Of a stretch of DNA of 64,000 nt, positions 54,453 to 62,909 are shown in pieces. Position numbers and translations under genes: made by a program. This DNA is from RGIG7378 sp045588325. GTDB lineage: Bacteria > Bacillota > Clostridia > RGIG7378. Location: positions 1-64,000 of the forward strand of contig JAZNEA010000104.1 in the NCBI GenBank assembly GCA_045588325.1. Direction: 5' to 3'. The notes under the pieces were generated by a model that was given only the letters and a program-made list of their open reading frames with translations, was not told where the DNA came from and made no database searches. Numbering within the stretch: the first letter of the stretch is position 1; each line of letters starts with the position of its first letter.

Positions 54453-55040
54453 CTAAAACTTGCGTCCTGTACGCTTAAAATAGTCATAACCTGACTCCTC
54501 CTCATTGGATGCAGGCTTTTTGAGTATGTGGATGTTGATCCACTCATCAACGTCAAACTTATTAATAGCGCCAATATAGCCCAGACCGCTGACCACAACA
54601 GGAACCAACAGTGCTACAAGTCTCAGCCAGATGCTGCCCGAGGCGCCATAGTAAAAATACCCTCCGTATGCCACCACAGCCTGAACTAATCCGGCAATAT
54701 CGGGAGCCACAGTCCAATCATTGGAAGCCGGCAGGAATAACTCGGCAAGCACAATAATTATCACAAACGGCAACATGGCAATGGCTCCTGTGACAAATCC
54801 CTTTGCCTTGCCCATGGGGCCAACCAAATCATCACGCACTTCTCTGAATGCGCACTTATTCACCAGGGAATACACTATGCATATCTGCATGATAAGGGCC
54901 AATACTGAGAAAATAGTCAAAGCCCTTGGGCCTAGGGCAAAAAACGGAATACAACCAAATATAAAAACTAATATGGACATGCCATATGCCCTGATGGTAC
55001 TGAACACGGCTGTCTTAACCTGGGAATAAAATGACCTCAT
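54453..55040 (-). CDS. Polytopic membrane protein, possibly YIP1-like
   Basis: A 195-residue protein with about five hydrophobic segments (for example ILVFIFGCIPFFAL, IFSVLALIMQICIVYSLV, AIAMLPFVIIIVLAELF, VALLVPVVVSGLGYIGAI). The C-terminal tail is polar and charged. The layout recalls YIP1-family proteins, but I cannot confirm this. It is paired with a helical soluble protein downstream. Confidence 0.62.
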   Translation of the reverse strand: MRSFYSQVKTAVFSTIRAYGMSILVFIFGCIPFFALGPRALTIFSVLALIMQICIVYSLVNKCAFREVRDDLVGPMGKAKGFVTGAIAMLPFVIIIVLAELFLPASNDWTVAPDIAGLVQAVVAYGGYFYYGASGSIWLRLVALLVPVVVSGLGYIGAINKFDVDEWINIHILKKPASNEEESGYDYFKRTGRKF

Positions 55041-55143
55041 CTATGCATTCTCCTACTATGATATATGTTAAGTTTAATTGCTGGGAGCAATTGTGTAAAG
55101 GCATATTTTCTAAGTTGGACTTTATGTTTTGATTTGAATGTGC

Positions 55144-55149
55144 TATACT
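55144..55149 (+). promoter_or_regulatory. -10 box of tRNA-Leu
   Basis: TATACT lies 11 bases before the tRNA. The -35 hexamer at the right distance (TTTATG) is poor. Confidence 0.45.
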
Positions 55150-55160
55150 CTCTACGTTGT

Positions 55161-55247
55161 GCCGCCTTGGTGGAATTGGCAGACACAAGGGACTTAAAAT
55201 CCCTCGATGTAACAGTCGTACCGGTTCAAGTCCGGTAGGCGGCACCA
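55161..55247 (+). tRNA. tRNA-Leu (anticodon UAA)
   Basis: A complete 87-base tRNA with a GCCGCCT/AGGCGGC acceptor stem. The anticodon stem AGGGA/TCCCT holds loop CTTAAAA (anticodon TAA). It has a long variable arm as in class II tRNAs, a T arm with GGTTCAAGTCC, and an encoded CCA end. Confidence 0.97.
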
Positions 55248-55253
55248 GCACAT

Positions 55254-55277
55254 AGCAGGTCTCAGGGCCTGCTTTTT
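55254..55277 (+). terminator. Terminator of tRNA-Leu
   Basis: AGCAGG and CCTGCT pair around an 8-base loop and are followed by TTTT. Confidence 0.85.
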
Positions 55278-55324
55278 GTTTTCTGACACAGAGTCCCTTT
55301 TTTAGCACCGGTTACTGCAATCCC

Positions 55325-55353
55325 TTACTGACAAGAGAGCCATCTGCTATAAT
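55325..55353 (+). promoter_or_regulatory. Promoter of the TPR membrane protein gene
   Basis: Extended -10 TG-C-TATAAT (55348-55353) with a weak -35 TTACTG 17 bases upstream. Confidence 0.65.
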
Positions 55354-55373
55354 GTGTTATAGAGGTGATATAT

Positions 55374-56219
55374 ATGAAAAGAAACAAAGTCAACATTTTC
55401 CTGAGTATAGTAGTAATTTTATTGATAGTAGCAGGTGTGGCCTTTCTCCTATATGATGCCCTCTACCTCAAAACACCGGACAACAATTTGCCCCGGGCCA
55501 TCACCACTATTTGTCTGCTTGTAGTAACATTAATCAGGCTTATCAGCGGCTCCAACAGGGGCAAAAGCCTTAAGTTTTATGAGAAGTTTTACGAGAAAAA
55601 TTTGGGGACTGCCTTCGAATCCCGACCTCGTTATCGCAGAAAGCTCTTGCAAGCCTGCCGCCTGTATAATCAGTCCAATTATGACGCCGCTCTTAAGCAT
55701 TTGTTCAAATTGCTAAAGTATGCAGAGAACAGGAGCGATGCAATAGCAGTTTGGTTATTTATTGCTCTATGTTTCTCTGACGCCGGTGCAATCCAAAACG
55801 CAATCCAGGCCTATCACAAATTATTGGAAATTGAACCAAGCCATGCCACTGCACATAGCAACTTAGGTCACAGTTATATTGCTTTTGGAGACTTTGATGC
55901 GGCACTTAGTCACTACAACAGAGCCATTGAACTTAAGCCTGACAATTATTTCGCTTACCATAACAGAGCCAGCTGCTATTTCCGACTAGGTGAATACGAT
56001 GATGCCATAACCGATGCCAAAAAGGCTCTTGAGTTTAAGAACAACGGCGTAGAGTCTGCATGCCTATTGACTATAATCTATGCATTGCTGGGTGATGATG
56101 AGAACAAAAAGCATTACTACCATCTCGCCATCGCATCGGGCAAAAATCCTGACGATTTAAACGCCTCTATAGAGTACTTTTCCAGCGAGAACAATATAGC
56201 CTCCCCAGAGGAAGCATAA
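55374..56219 (+). CDS. Membrane protein with TPR repeats
   Basis: The start at 55374 has GAGGTG upstream and gives 281 residues. Two membrane segments lie near 5-28 and 43-60. A cytoplasmic region with about four TPR-type helical pairs follows (about 95-240, for example ALKHLFKLLKYAENRSDAIAVWLFIALCFSDAG and AHSNLGHSYIAFGDFDAALSHYNRAIELKPDN). TPRs bind partner proteins; no enzymatic domain is present. It converges on the phosphatase of the TIR operon, 21 bases away. Co-function is possible but not shown. Confidence 0.8.
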   Translation: MKRNKVNIFLSIVVILLIVAGVAFLLYDALYLKTPDNNLPRAITTICLLVVTLIRLISGSNRGKSLKFYEKFYEKNLGTAFESRPRYRRKLLQACRLYNQSNYDAALKHLFKLLKYAENRSDAIAVWLFIALCFSDAGAIQNAIQAYHKLLEIEPSHATAHSNLGHSYIAFGDFDAALSHYNRAIELKPDNYFAYHNRASCYFRLGEYDDAITDAKKALEFKNNGVESACLLTIIYALLGDDENKKHYYHLAIASGKNPDDLNASIEYFSSENNIASPEEA

Positions 56220-56240
56220 GTTCTGCCTATCTGATCAATT

Positions 56241-56987
56241 TTATTGTTGTGGAAATGAGCGCACTACAAGTCCTGGCTTGCCATACTCAAATGGGCTCCC
56301 GTCCACCATGCTGTATGAGCAGCCCGCCTCTGTAGCAATAAGCAGACCTGGGGCGATGTCCCAAATCTTGTGGTAGTAGGTAATATACATCTGAGCATTG
56401 CTGTTTGCCATCATGGCAAAATCCACGCATGCGGCGCCAAAATGCCTGGTCTTAAGGAACTTACCCTGCAAGGACTTGACCACCTTAAACTGGTCATCCA
56501 TGGGTATATCTATGTTGTCGTAATAGTCGCTGATAATAAGTATGCCATCCTTAGGGGCAATGTCCCTGTTTACCATAATTCTCTGGCCATTTTTGTAGGC
56601 ACCTTGACCCTTTTGCGCTGTGTACATGTCTCCGCTAGTGGGAAAATACATGACTGACGCCACGCACGTCTCCCCCTCAAAGAGGGCCATCTGCACGCCG
56701 TACAAATCAATACCTGCAGCATAATTGCAGGTGCCATCAATGGGGTCTATAACAATGGTAGTCCCCTCCAGCTCCGCATCCGGGTTGTATTCCTCGCTGA
56801 TTATATTCACATCCGGGCAAAGCTCCCTCAGCCGGCGGATTATCAGATTCTCCGTGTCCAGGTCGTTTTGCGTCAACAAGTCATTGCGTGTCTTGTGCTC
56901 CACAACTCGGACCGTCTGGCATAACAGTTCCTGCCCTGCCTCATGGGCGACGGACGCCATTATCCCCAATATTTTCAAATTGTTCAT
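56241..56987 (-). CDS. Inositol monophosphatase / CysQ-family phosphatase
   Basis: Metal-dependent phosphatase of the IMPase superfamily. The 248 residues have metal ligands in ISEE (63-66) and DPIDGT (81-86), and WDIAPG near the C-terminus; all catalytic positions look intact. Substrates in the family include inositol phosphates, 3'-phosphoadenosine nucleotides and fructose-1,6-bisphosphate; the actual one cannot be read. It overlaps the TIR-NACHT gene by 4 bases, so translation is probably coupled and it may act on a product of the TIR pathway. Confidence 0.88.
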   Translation of the reverse strand: MNNLKILGIMASVAHEAGQELLCQTVRVVEHKTRNDLLTQNDLDTENLIIRRLRELCPDVNIISEEYNPDAELEGTTIVIDPIDGTCNYAAGIDLYGVQMALFEGETCVASVMYFPTSGDMYTAQKGQGAYKNGQRIMVNRDIAPKDGILIISDYYDNIDIPMDDQFKVVKSLQGKFLKTRHFGAACVDFAMMANSNAQMYITYYHKIWDIAPGLLIATEAGCSYSMVDGSPFEYGKPGLVVRSFPQQ

Positions 56988-59830
56988 ACCGTCTCTCCGA
57001 TTCGCAATACAGACTCAATGTATTCTATCCAGCGATCGATGTGCTCATTTTCTTCGTTGTCCAGCATGACGCGCTTGGACAACAACTTGGACAATCTCTC
57101 TGCCACCATATTGCACTCTGCCTTTTCCAGATAGGCATCAATCTCGTCGTAAATGTCCGCTCCTGCCACAGCGCATTTCAGTCCCTCCTCGCATACGGTC
57201 ACGTCGTCCCCATGATTTACAAGGGCATCCAGCGCCAGCAAGAAGTTGATCTGTCCCTTATCGTACTTGCCAGAAGCCTCTTTGAGCAGCACCCGCAGTT
57301 CATCGCGAACACCCTGGGACGACCGCTCCATTATGCGCAGGAACTGTGTGGTGTACTGGAAACGAATATAGTATCTGTCCACGGTGTTTCTGTTTTCCAG
57401 ATATATCTCCTCCGCCTTGTCCAGGCAGTCCTCTGCAGCCTCATACTCCTCCTGCCAGATATAGCCATATGCCGAAACCCTGTAATCCTCTGCCAAAAAC
57501 AGCTTGTTTGACGTACGCTTGTCTCCGTCGGGCATCTCGTCAATCTTGCGGGACAGAATCTTCACTGCCTTGCGGCAACTCTTGTTGCTCTCGTCAAACC
57601 TCAATGTGCTCAGGTAGATTTTGCCGGTGATAAGGTGGGCCAAAGACAGCTCAAACTCGGCGTCGCTATATGGATTCTCCTCCTCATCTACGGCCAGCTC
57701 CGCATATTCTATGCCTCGTTCAAAGCTCTCCAGCGCCTCGTCAAACCTGACCAATTTTCTCTCGGACAGTCCCTTGACATTGTAAATCTCCGAAAGAATG
57801 GCGGAGGTCATCTGCTCCTGTCCCTCTAACTGCAACAGTGCCTCTGCCCTCTTTATGGCCTTGGCGAAATCCTCCACTATGTAATAGTAGAATACCTTGC
57901 CAACCTCGCCCTCCAGGCCCCAGTCTCTGTTGTCCCTGCGAAGGGCTATTGAGAGGCCCAGGTCCTTGAGCTTAAAGAATTTGCCGGAGTTGTACAGCAG
58001 TCTCCTGTGCTCCGAGAATATCCTGATAAATGTGTCAGATGTCAGGTGATCTGTACACAGGCTCTGGTCGTGCTGATGCAATTTGTCTATCTGACTCAAG
58101 TAATTGTCCAACCCGGAGTCGAACTCAAAGAAGTCAATTATGTTTTGCTGGAGGTCATGGTCCTTAAGTATTTCGGCCAACCTCTTAAAATTGCCCAATT
58201 CAATCAGAACAGCCCCAAAATACTTGAGAACATACTTGTTGTTCTGCCACTGGTTGTCGGCGTACACCTGCTCCACGTATGTCAGCAGTCGCTTATAGCC
58301 GTTCTTGCGGCTGATAAAATACACCTGGTCGATATCGTCGCTGGTAAGCCAATCAATAATGGACTTGTGCAAAGGCTCGATAAACTTGTCCTTAAGAGGG
58401 AACAAGCTGCAGATTGCGGCCAAAATGCGCTTGACATAATACTCGTCCCACCCAAAGAAGTCCTCCAGGAATGATATCTCTGTAGGTTCCTGCTCGATGC
58501 ACAGGAACTCCAACAAAGGCTTGACCTCCTCAAAGGAAACAAGATTGTCGCTGCTATTATTGAAGATTCGGGAGAAACAGTCGTTGAAAAATCCGTAGAT
58601 ACCAACTGGGAACACGTTTATGTCCCCCAGGGAGAGGTTATCGTCCCTAATCTGCTTAACAATCTCTCTGGCGTACAGGAACGAGCCCTCTGACTTGTTG
58701 ATAAGGATCTCTATCTGGTGCGACCCGGCCTCTGGGAACTGTTTGGTGTAATACTCCCTAAGATCCTCCTGGGTTTGGGCCTCTGACAGGACGAAAACCT
58801 GGGAGATCGGCTTGAGAATCCTGCTGACCTCTGGTTCGTTCCTGCTGGTGAGCACGAACTTGAGCCACCAGGGCAACGACTCCCTCGTCCTCTGCAAAAT
58901 TGAACAAATCTCGTTCCGGCCCATGCCTGAGCACTCATCAAGGGCGTCAATTATGACCATCAGCGGCTTGCGATGCTCCAACTTGGCCATAGGCTCTATA
59001 ATGAGGTATTCGAATATGCGGGTGGCGTTTTTCTCAAAGAGCTTGTCCAGTTCCATAAGGTTAAGGAGCCTGTCCTTATACTCCGGAATGGCCTCTGCCA
59101 GCTGATACGCTACAGATGTAATGATTACCTTGGGATTTACCCTGTCGGAGTTGTTGAACCTGCAGAAATGCAAAGCTCCCACCATATCTGGGTAACGCCA
59201 TGTCAGCATGCTGGATATGGCTGTCTTGCCTGTACCTGGACCTGCGTTCAACCAGAACACATTGTTGTTGCTGGTCATAAACTTCTCTACAGCATCGAAC
59301 ACGTCACGGCGGCCACTGAATCCTGTGTAGTAGCCATATGTAAGCTCCTTGGACGAGATGGGTTTAAGACTGCTGCGCAGGCGGATCTCTGAGTCAGAAA
59401 AGCCCAGCCTGACCTTGCCAGACAAAATCTCAAACAGCTTAGTCAGAACCTTGCGGTATTCGGAATCCACCAAATTCCCATCCGGGTCAATGGCGCTAAT
59501 CAGGCTCAGCCTCTGCTTTTTGTTAATGCTGAGGGGAACTGTAGAATTATCAAGGCAGATGGGGATGATCTCGGACTGAACCTCACCTGCACGGCAGAGT
59601 TCGTTAAGGCAGTATCCATCGTGGGATACGGAGCGGGCAGAAACCATAAACAAAAAATATCTGCAGGCCAGTATATGCTCGTCGATAATCCTCTCCCAGT
59701 CGCCCTTGTGCAGGTAGTCCACATCCAGGAATACCTCTATACCATATGTGCGCAGATCATCTGCCAAACGCTTGACCACCTGGTCGTGATGACCATGTCC
59801 GTAACTGATAAATACCTTGATATTATCCAT
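56984..59830 (-). CDS. TIR-NACHT-TPR protein (STAND-type, candidate defence sensor)
   Basis: A 948-residue signal-transduction ATPase. Residues 1-about 135 form a TIR domain (KVFISYGHGHHDQVVKRLAD; catalytic Glu probably E77 in YCLNE). Residues about 165-420 form a NACHT-type NTPase with Walker A GPGTGKT (197-203) and Walker B MVIIDALDEC (291-300). A helical, winged-helix-like part follows to about 560. The C-terminal third (about 600-930) is a TPR-like solenoid (SEIYNVKGLSERKLVRFDEALESFERGIEYAEL). In bacteria such proteins typically sense phage or stress ligands with the repeats and activate a TIR NADase. AGAGGGA precedes the ATG. Downstream is a phosphatase gene overlapping by 4 bases. Confidence 0.88.
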   Translation of the reverse strand: MDNIKVFISYGHGHHDQVVKRLADDLRTYGIEVFLDVDYLHKGDWERIIDEHILACRYFLFMVSARSVSHDGYCLNELCRAGEVQSEIIPICLDNSTVPLSINKKQRLSLISAIDPDGNLVDSEYRKVLTKLFEILSGKVRLGFSDSEIRLRSSLKPISSKELTYGYYTGFSGRRDVFDAVEKFMTSNNNVFWLNAGPGTGKTAISSMLTWRYPDMVGALHFCRFNNSDRVNPKVIITSVAYQLAEAIPEYKDRLLNLMELDKLFEKNATRIFEYLIIEPMAKLEHRKPLMVIIDALDECSGMGRNEICSILQRTRESLPWWLKFVLTSRNEPEVSRILKPISQVFVLSEAQTQEDLREYYTKQFPEAGSHQIEILINKSEGSFLYAREIVKQIRDDNLSLGDINVFPVGIYGFFNDCFSRIFNNSSDNLVSFEEVKPLLEFLCIEQEPTEISFLEDFFGWDEYYVKRILAAICSLFPLKDKFIEPLHKSIIDWLTSDDIDQVYFISRKNGYKRLLTYVEQVYADNQWQNNKYVLKYFGAVLIELGNFKRLAEILKDHDLQQNIIDFFEFDSGLDNYLSQIDKLHQHDQSLCTDHLTSDTFIRIFSEHRRLLYNSGKFFKLKDLGLSIALRRDNRDWGLEGEVGKVFYYYIVEDFAKAIKRAEALLQLEGQEQMTSAILSEIYNVKGLSERKLVRFDEALESFERGIEYAELAVDEEENPYSDAEFELSLAHLITGKIYLSTLRFDESNKSCRKAVKILSRKIDEMPDGDKRTSNKLFLAEDYRVSAYGYIWQEEYEAAEDCLDKAEEIYLENRNTVDRYYIRFQYTTQFLRIMERSSQGVRDELRVLLKEASGKYDKGQINFLLALDALVNHGDDVTVCEEGLKCAVAGADIYDEIDAYLEKAECNMVAERLSKLLSKRVMLDNEENEHIDRWIEYIESVLRIGETV

Positions 59831-59869
59831 TAGTCCCTCTGTCTATATCTGTGATAATTTTATATTTAA

Positions 59870-59898
59870 AATGTAGAGCCTTGACCTGGAAAAGTCAA
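59870..59898 (-). promoter_or_regulatory. Promoter of the TIR-NACHT operon with a dyad
   Basis: Minus-strand TTGACT (59893-59898), a 17-base spacer and TACATT (59870-59875). TTGAC-N8-GTCAA (59881-59898) is an inverted repeat over the -35 box and spacer, a possible operator. Confidence 0.6.
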
Positions 59899-59948
59899 CC
59901 AAATGAAGGAATGTCTCCCCGACATCTGCCACGTCCCATGCTCATCGC

Positions 59949-60701
59949 CTAGCCCAACAGCACATCTGTTATGAGCATTACGCAAAATCCAACTAGCAAG
60001 GCGTATGTGGCGCCCCTCTCGTTGCCGTGGGAATGGGTCTCTGGTATCATCTCGTCGCTGATAACATACAACATGGTGCCTCCTGCAAACGCTAGCGCAA
60101 ATGGCAAAATAGCGCTGGAAATGCTGACTGCAAAGTAGCCTATAAGCGTACCCACAACCTCCACCAGGCCTGTGCCCATGGCTACCAGAAATGTCTTCTT
60201 AGGAGAGACTCCTGCTGCCAGCATGGGGCCAATAATAACCATGCCCTCAGGTATATTCTGAAGGGCAATACCGCCGGCAATAATTAACGCCTGGGACGTA
60301 TCACCAGAGCCAAATCCAACGCCTGCCGCAATGCCCTCCGGCAAATTGTGAATGGCAATAGCCATAACAAACAGCAGTATCTTATCCAAATTGCCATTGT
60401 TATGTGGCTCAGTATCCGCATCCACCATCCTGTGCATGTGGGGGACCAGCTTGTCTATAAGGTTAAGGCAAACAGCGCCAGCAAAAATGCCCCCAACTGT
60501 CATGAGTAGTCCCCATTTGCCACCATACTCCAACGACGGGATAATAAGGCCCAACACCGCTGCCGCCAACATAACTCCTGCAGCAAACGACAGAACTATA
60601 TCTGAAAACTTATGGGATATCCTCCTAAAAATAAAGCCTATGGCTGCGCCTACAACTGTGGCTCCACCAACGCCTATGGCTGTTAACAAAACTTCTTTCA
60701 T
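59949..60701 (-). CDS. ZIP-family divalent metal transporter
   Basis: Membrane transporter expected to import Zn2+ or related ions. The 250 residues have eight hydrophobic segments and the hallmark metal-site motifs HNLPEG and QNIPEG in TM4 and TM5. A His-rich loop is present (PHMHRMVDADTEPH). It resembles the GufA/ZupT branch. It lies upstream of the TIR-NACHT promoter on the same strand, with a 118-base gap, so it is probably a separate transcript. Confidence 0.92.
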   Translation of the reverse strand: MKEVLLTAIGVGGATVVGAAIGFIFRRISHKFSDIVLSFAAGVMLAAAVLGLIIPSLEYGGKWGLLMTVGGIFAGAVCLNLIDKLVPHMHRMVDADTEPHNNGNLDKILLFVMAIAIHNLPEGIAAGVGFGSGDTSQALIIAGGIALQNIPEGMVIIGPMLAAGVSPKKTFLVAMGTGLVEVVGTLIGYFAVSISSAILPFALAFAGGTMLYVISDEMIPETHSHGNERGATYALLVGFCVMLITDVLLG

Positions 60702-60811
60702 ATTAATCCCTTGATAAATTATATTTGATTCGATTTTACCCTATTCCGATTGGTTTTTGAACAGCAAAATCGTCCATGCGTCAGACATTTTCCCATCATA
60801 GAGGTCATTTA

Positions 60812-60970
60812 ATGTTGTCGGAGGGCAATGCCGATTTCCGATATTACCAACAGTTGCTCTGGGAGACCAATGGAAATACAGCTGAGCTCAAAAAGGCTGT
60901 TTTGAGGAATCGCTACTCTATTCGTCAACAGGGTCGTAATTACCTAGAAAACAAACCCGTGCCATTCTAG
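60812..60970 (+). CDS. Possible 52-residue hypothetical protein
   Basis: A short frame with MLSEGNADFRYYQQLLWETN at the start and a basic middle (KKAVLRNRYSIRQQGRNYL). AGAGG lies 7 bases before the ATG. It is divergent from the ZIP gene. I do not recognise it; it could be the end of a decayed gene. Confidence 0.35.
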   Translation: MLSEGNADFRYYQQLLWETNGNTAELKKAVLRNRYSIRQQGRNYLENKPVPF

Positions 60971-61059
60971 GCAAGGCGCCTTCTGATCAAAAAGAAAACG
61001 AGATGGATTACTTATGTCCGTAATTAATACGGTTATAGTTATAAAGCTAGAATCTCAAT

Positions 61060-61103
61060 GAAAAACAAAGGCCAGAGCAGGATTTTAAAACCTGACCTGG
61101 CCT
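61060..61103 (-). terminator. Intrinsic terminator after the 61220 gene
   Basis: AGGCCAGaGCAGG pairs with CCTGACCTGGCCT. On the minus strand the hairpin is followed by TTTGTTTTT. The rest of 60971-61219 shows no gene. Confidence 0.8.
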
Positions 61104-61219
61104 GGTTAACTATAGTGAGTTTATACCATGGATTCAATAGTTCCTGTTCTATGCAAATAGCATCACAGAGGGTGTTGCACATTTTCATTGCAACTGAAGA
61201 ATCAGGCGCCTTCATTTTA

Positions 61220-61522
61220 CTACCACTCTATACTCCTAAAATCAGAGACAAACTTTGTATGCTGTTTCAGAATTATTGCCCTTCGTTTTCCTTTACAATA
61301 ATAATTGTTTAGCCATTTTACAAATCCAACTGTCTCTAAAATGGGGGAAAGTTCTCCATTTATATTCTCCCAATAATCCGAATCATCCTTAGGTGCTTTG
61401 TCAGCAACCCAGAAACTATGTTCGTAAGCAATTTTTATAATAATGGCACTCAACTCCCTTGGTATTGCAATAATATCAACGTCGTTATAATCATCCTCGA
61501 ATATGATATTTATTCTTTCCAT
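61220..61522 (-). CDS. Candidate immunity protein of an Rhs toxin locus
   Basis: A 100-residue, cytosolic-looking, acidic N-terminal protein (MERINIIFEDDYNDVDIIAI) with no signal peptide. AGGAG lies 7 bases before the ATG. Immediately upstream, a short frame (61533-61682) ends within that site, and Rhs repeats follow further upstream. That is the layout of toxin tail, then immunity gene. No family is recognised; the role rests on position. Confidence 0.6.
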   Translation of the reverse strand: MERINIIFEDDYNDVDIIAIPRELSAIIIKIAYEHSFWVADKAPKDDSDYWENINGELSPILETVGFVKWLNNYYCKGKRRAIILKQHTKFVSDFRSIEW

Positions 61523-61532
61523 AGGCGTTCTC

Positions 61533-62092
61533 CTATTTTACTTCTATCCTTCCATCGGGAAAGATTCTCCTCCCTGCAGGTTGGTTACTACATAGTATGT
61601 ATCTTTCAAGCTTCCCTGAATATATTGTATGGCCTCTAACCCTGTCTGTCCATACTGGAAATACAACTGCAGATTGCTGCATCTGTAATTATAGCTTAGG
61701 CAAATCACTATCCTTAAGATTGTAATGTTTTCTATTTGGCGATATATATGCACATCCAGACTTAAGACAGGGAGTAATATCTCCGTCTAATATATTCATA
61801 CTTATGGCCGTATGAGAAGGTGATACTGCCACCATTAGAGGTGTTATTGCCATCTCCGTATGTTATCTTGGTTAAGTTCTGGTTAGAGTCATAGGTGTAA
61901 TTAGCTCTCTTGTAATGAACTTCTTCATATCCAATATAGCTAATACCAGTTAATAACTGTGTAGAGCTATTATAGTAGAACCTATATTCGCGCTGATTAC
62001 CATCGCATATGTAATCATCAAATCATTAGATAGTACCTCCAACTATATTCTCTAGTTGCAACCCATTATCGTTATATAGATTTACTGTCACA
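61533..62092 (-). pseudogene. Broken Rhs-repeat fragment and toxin tail
   Basis: On the minus strand, 61800-62030 encodes YD-type repeats such as NYTYDSNQNLTKITYGDGN and GSITFSYG, interrupted by stops and frame changes. Downstream, a frame of 49 codons (61533-61682) ends in IFPDGRIEVK and stops 11 bases before the candidate immunity gene. No continuous frame joins them, so this is the decayed end of an Rhs/polymorphic toxin. Confidence 0.75.
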
Positions 62093-62133
62093 GCTATGAC
62101 ACTATACATTCTTATTATTTGAGAAAAACGCAA

Positions 62134-62163
62134 AAAGGAGGCCGACTTCAAAACGAAGTCGGC
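62134..62163 (-). terminator. Terminator after the NTF2-like lipoprotein gene
   Basis: GCCGACTTC and GAAGTCGGC form a perfect stem. On the minus strand CTCCTTTTTG follows. It lies 145 bases after the lipoprotein stop. Confidence 0.75.
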
Positions 62164-62307
62164 TCACAAGCTTTATTTGATTTGATCTGTTGTAATTTAT
62201 AAACTCTGCGTGCTGTATGTTTTAAAACATTAACTTTATTACATTTTCTCATATAGTATCACATGAGGGGACACAATTTTGACGTAGTCCTCTCCTATAT
62301 TCTCGAA

Positions 62308-62817
62308 TCACTCCTCATACCATATTCTAAGGACTCTACCATCCTTTTTCTGTATAGCTATGTTGCACTCATCCCCGATTACAACTTCATCAAGAGATTC
62401 CCAAGATTCCCAAAAAGTTACTATCCAAATTTCATCCATTTCATCAAAAAAGACCGCCTGTACAGCATATCTAGAATATCTATCTGGTTTTTCCATACCA
62501 TTAAAAACTGCCTGTGCTATGCTAATTGCCACTTCCCTCGTAGAAACTACGTCTCCATAATAAGTCCCCATATTTTCCTCCCAGTTTTTATTAGGAAAAA
62601 TACCCGACTCATAATCTATCATTGTATTCTCTGAATCTCCTTCCATCACATTATTATCTGTTGTACCGTTTTTCTCTGGTTCTACTGTTGGTGCAGCCGT
62701 GGGTGTTGGTTCTGCTGTTGGTGCAGTCGCAATATCTTGTGTTGTTATGTTGCTTTTACATGCTGTGAAAGCAACCACCATAGAAACCACAAAAATTACT
62801 GCTAATATTTTCTTCAT
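62308..62817 (-). CDS. Lipoprotein with NTF2-fold immunity-like domain
   Basis: A 169-residue protein with a lipoprotein signal peptide (AFTAC, Cys20) and a Thr/Pro/Ala linker (about 30-50). The C-terminal domain (about 85-169) has STREVAISIAQAVFNGM, DEIWIVTFW and IAIQKKDGRVLRIW. This resembles NTF2-fold immunity domains that accompany polymorphic toxins. AAGGAGG lies just before the ATG. It sits between the DUF4329 toxin remnant and the second Rhs fragment. Confidence 0.7.
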   Translation of the reverse strand: MKKILAVIFVVSMVVAFTACKSNITTQDIATAPTAEPTPTAAPTVEPEKNGTTDNNVMEGDSENTMIDYESGIFPNKNWEENMGTYYGDVVSTREVAISIAQAVFNGMEKPDRYSRYAVQAVFFDEMDEIWIVTFWESWESLDEVVIGDECNIAIQKKDGRVLRIWYEE

Positions 62818-62909
62818 ATAACCTCCTTGCTAATACGTTGGCCATGGTTTATTTTTACAAATAAATGAACATCCTTCCTGTAAATGATTGTACCATGATG
62901 ATTGAAATT

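Noticed and set aside
55161..55247. tRNA-Leu as an integration site for the TIR/Rhs region
   Set aside because: No repeat of the tRNA 3' end and no integrase were seen in the window.
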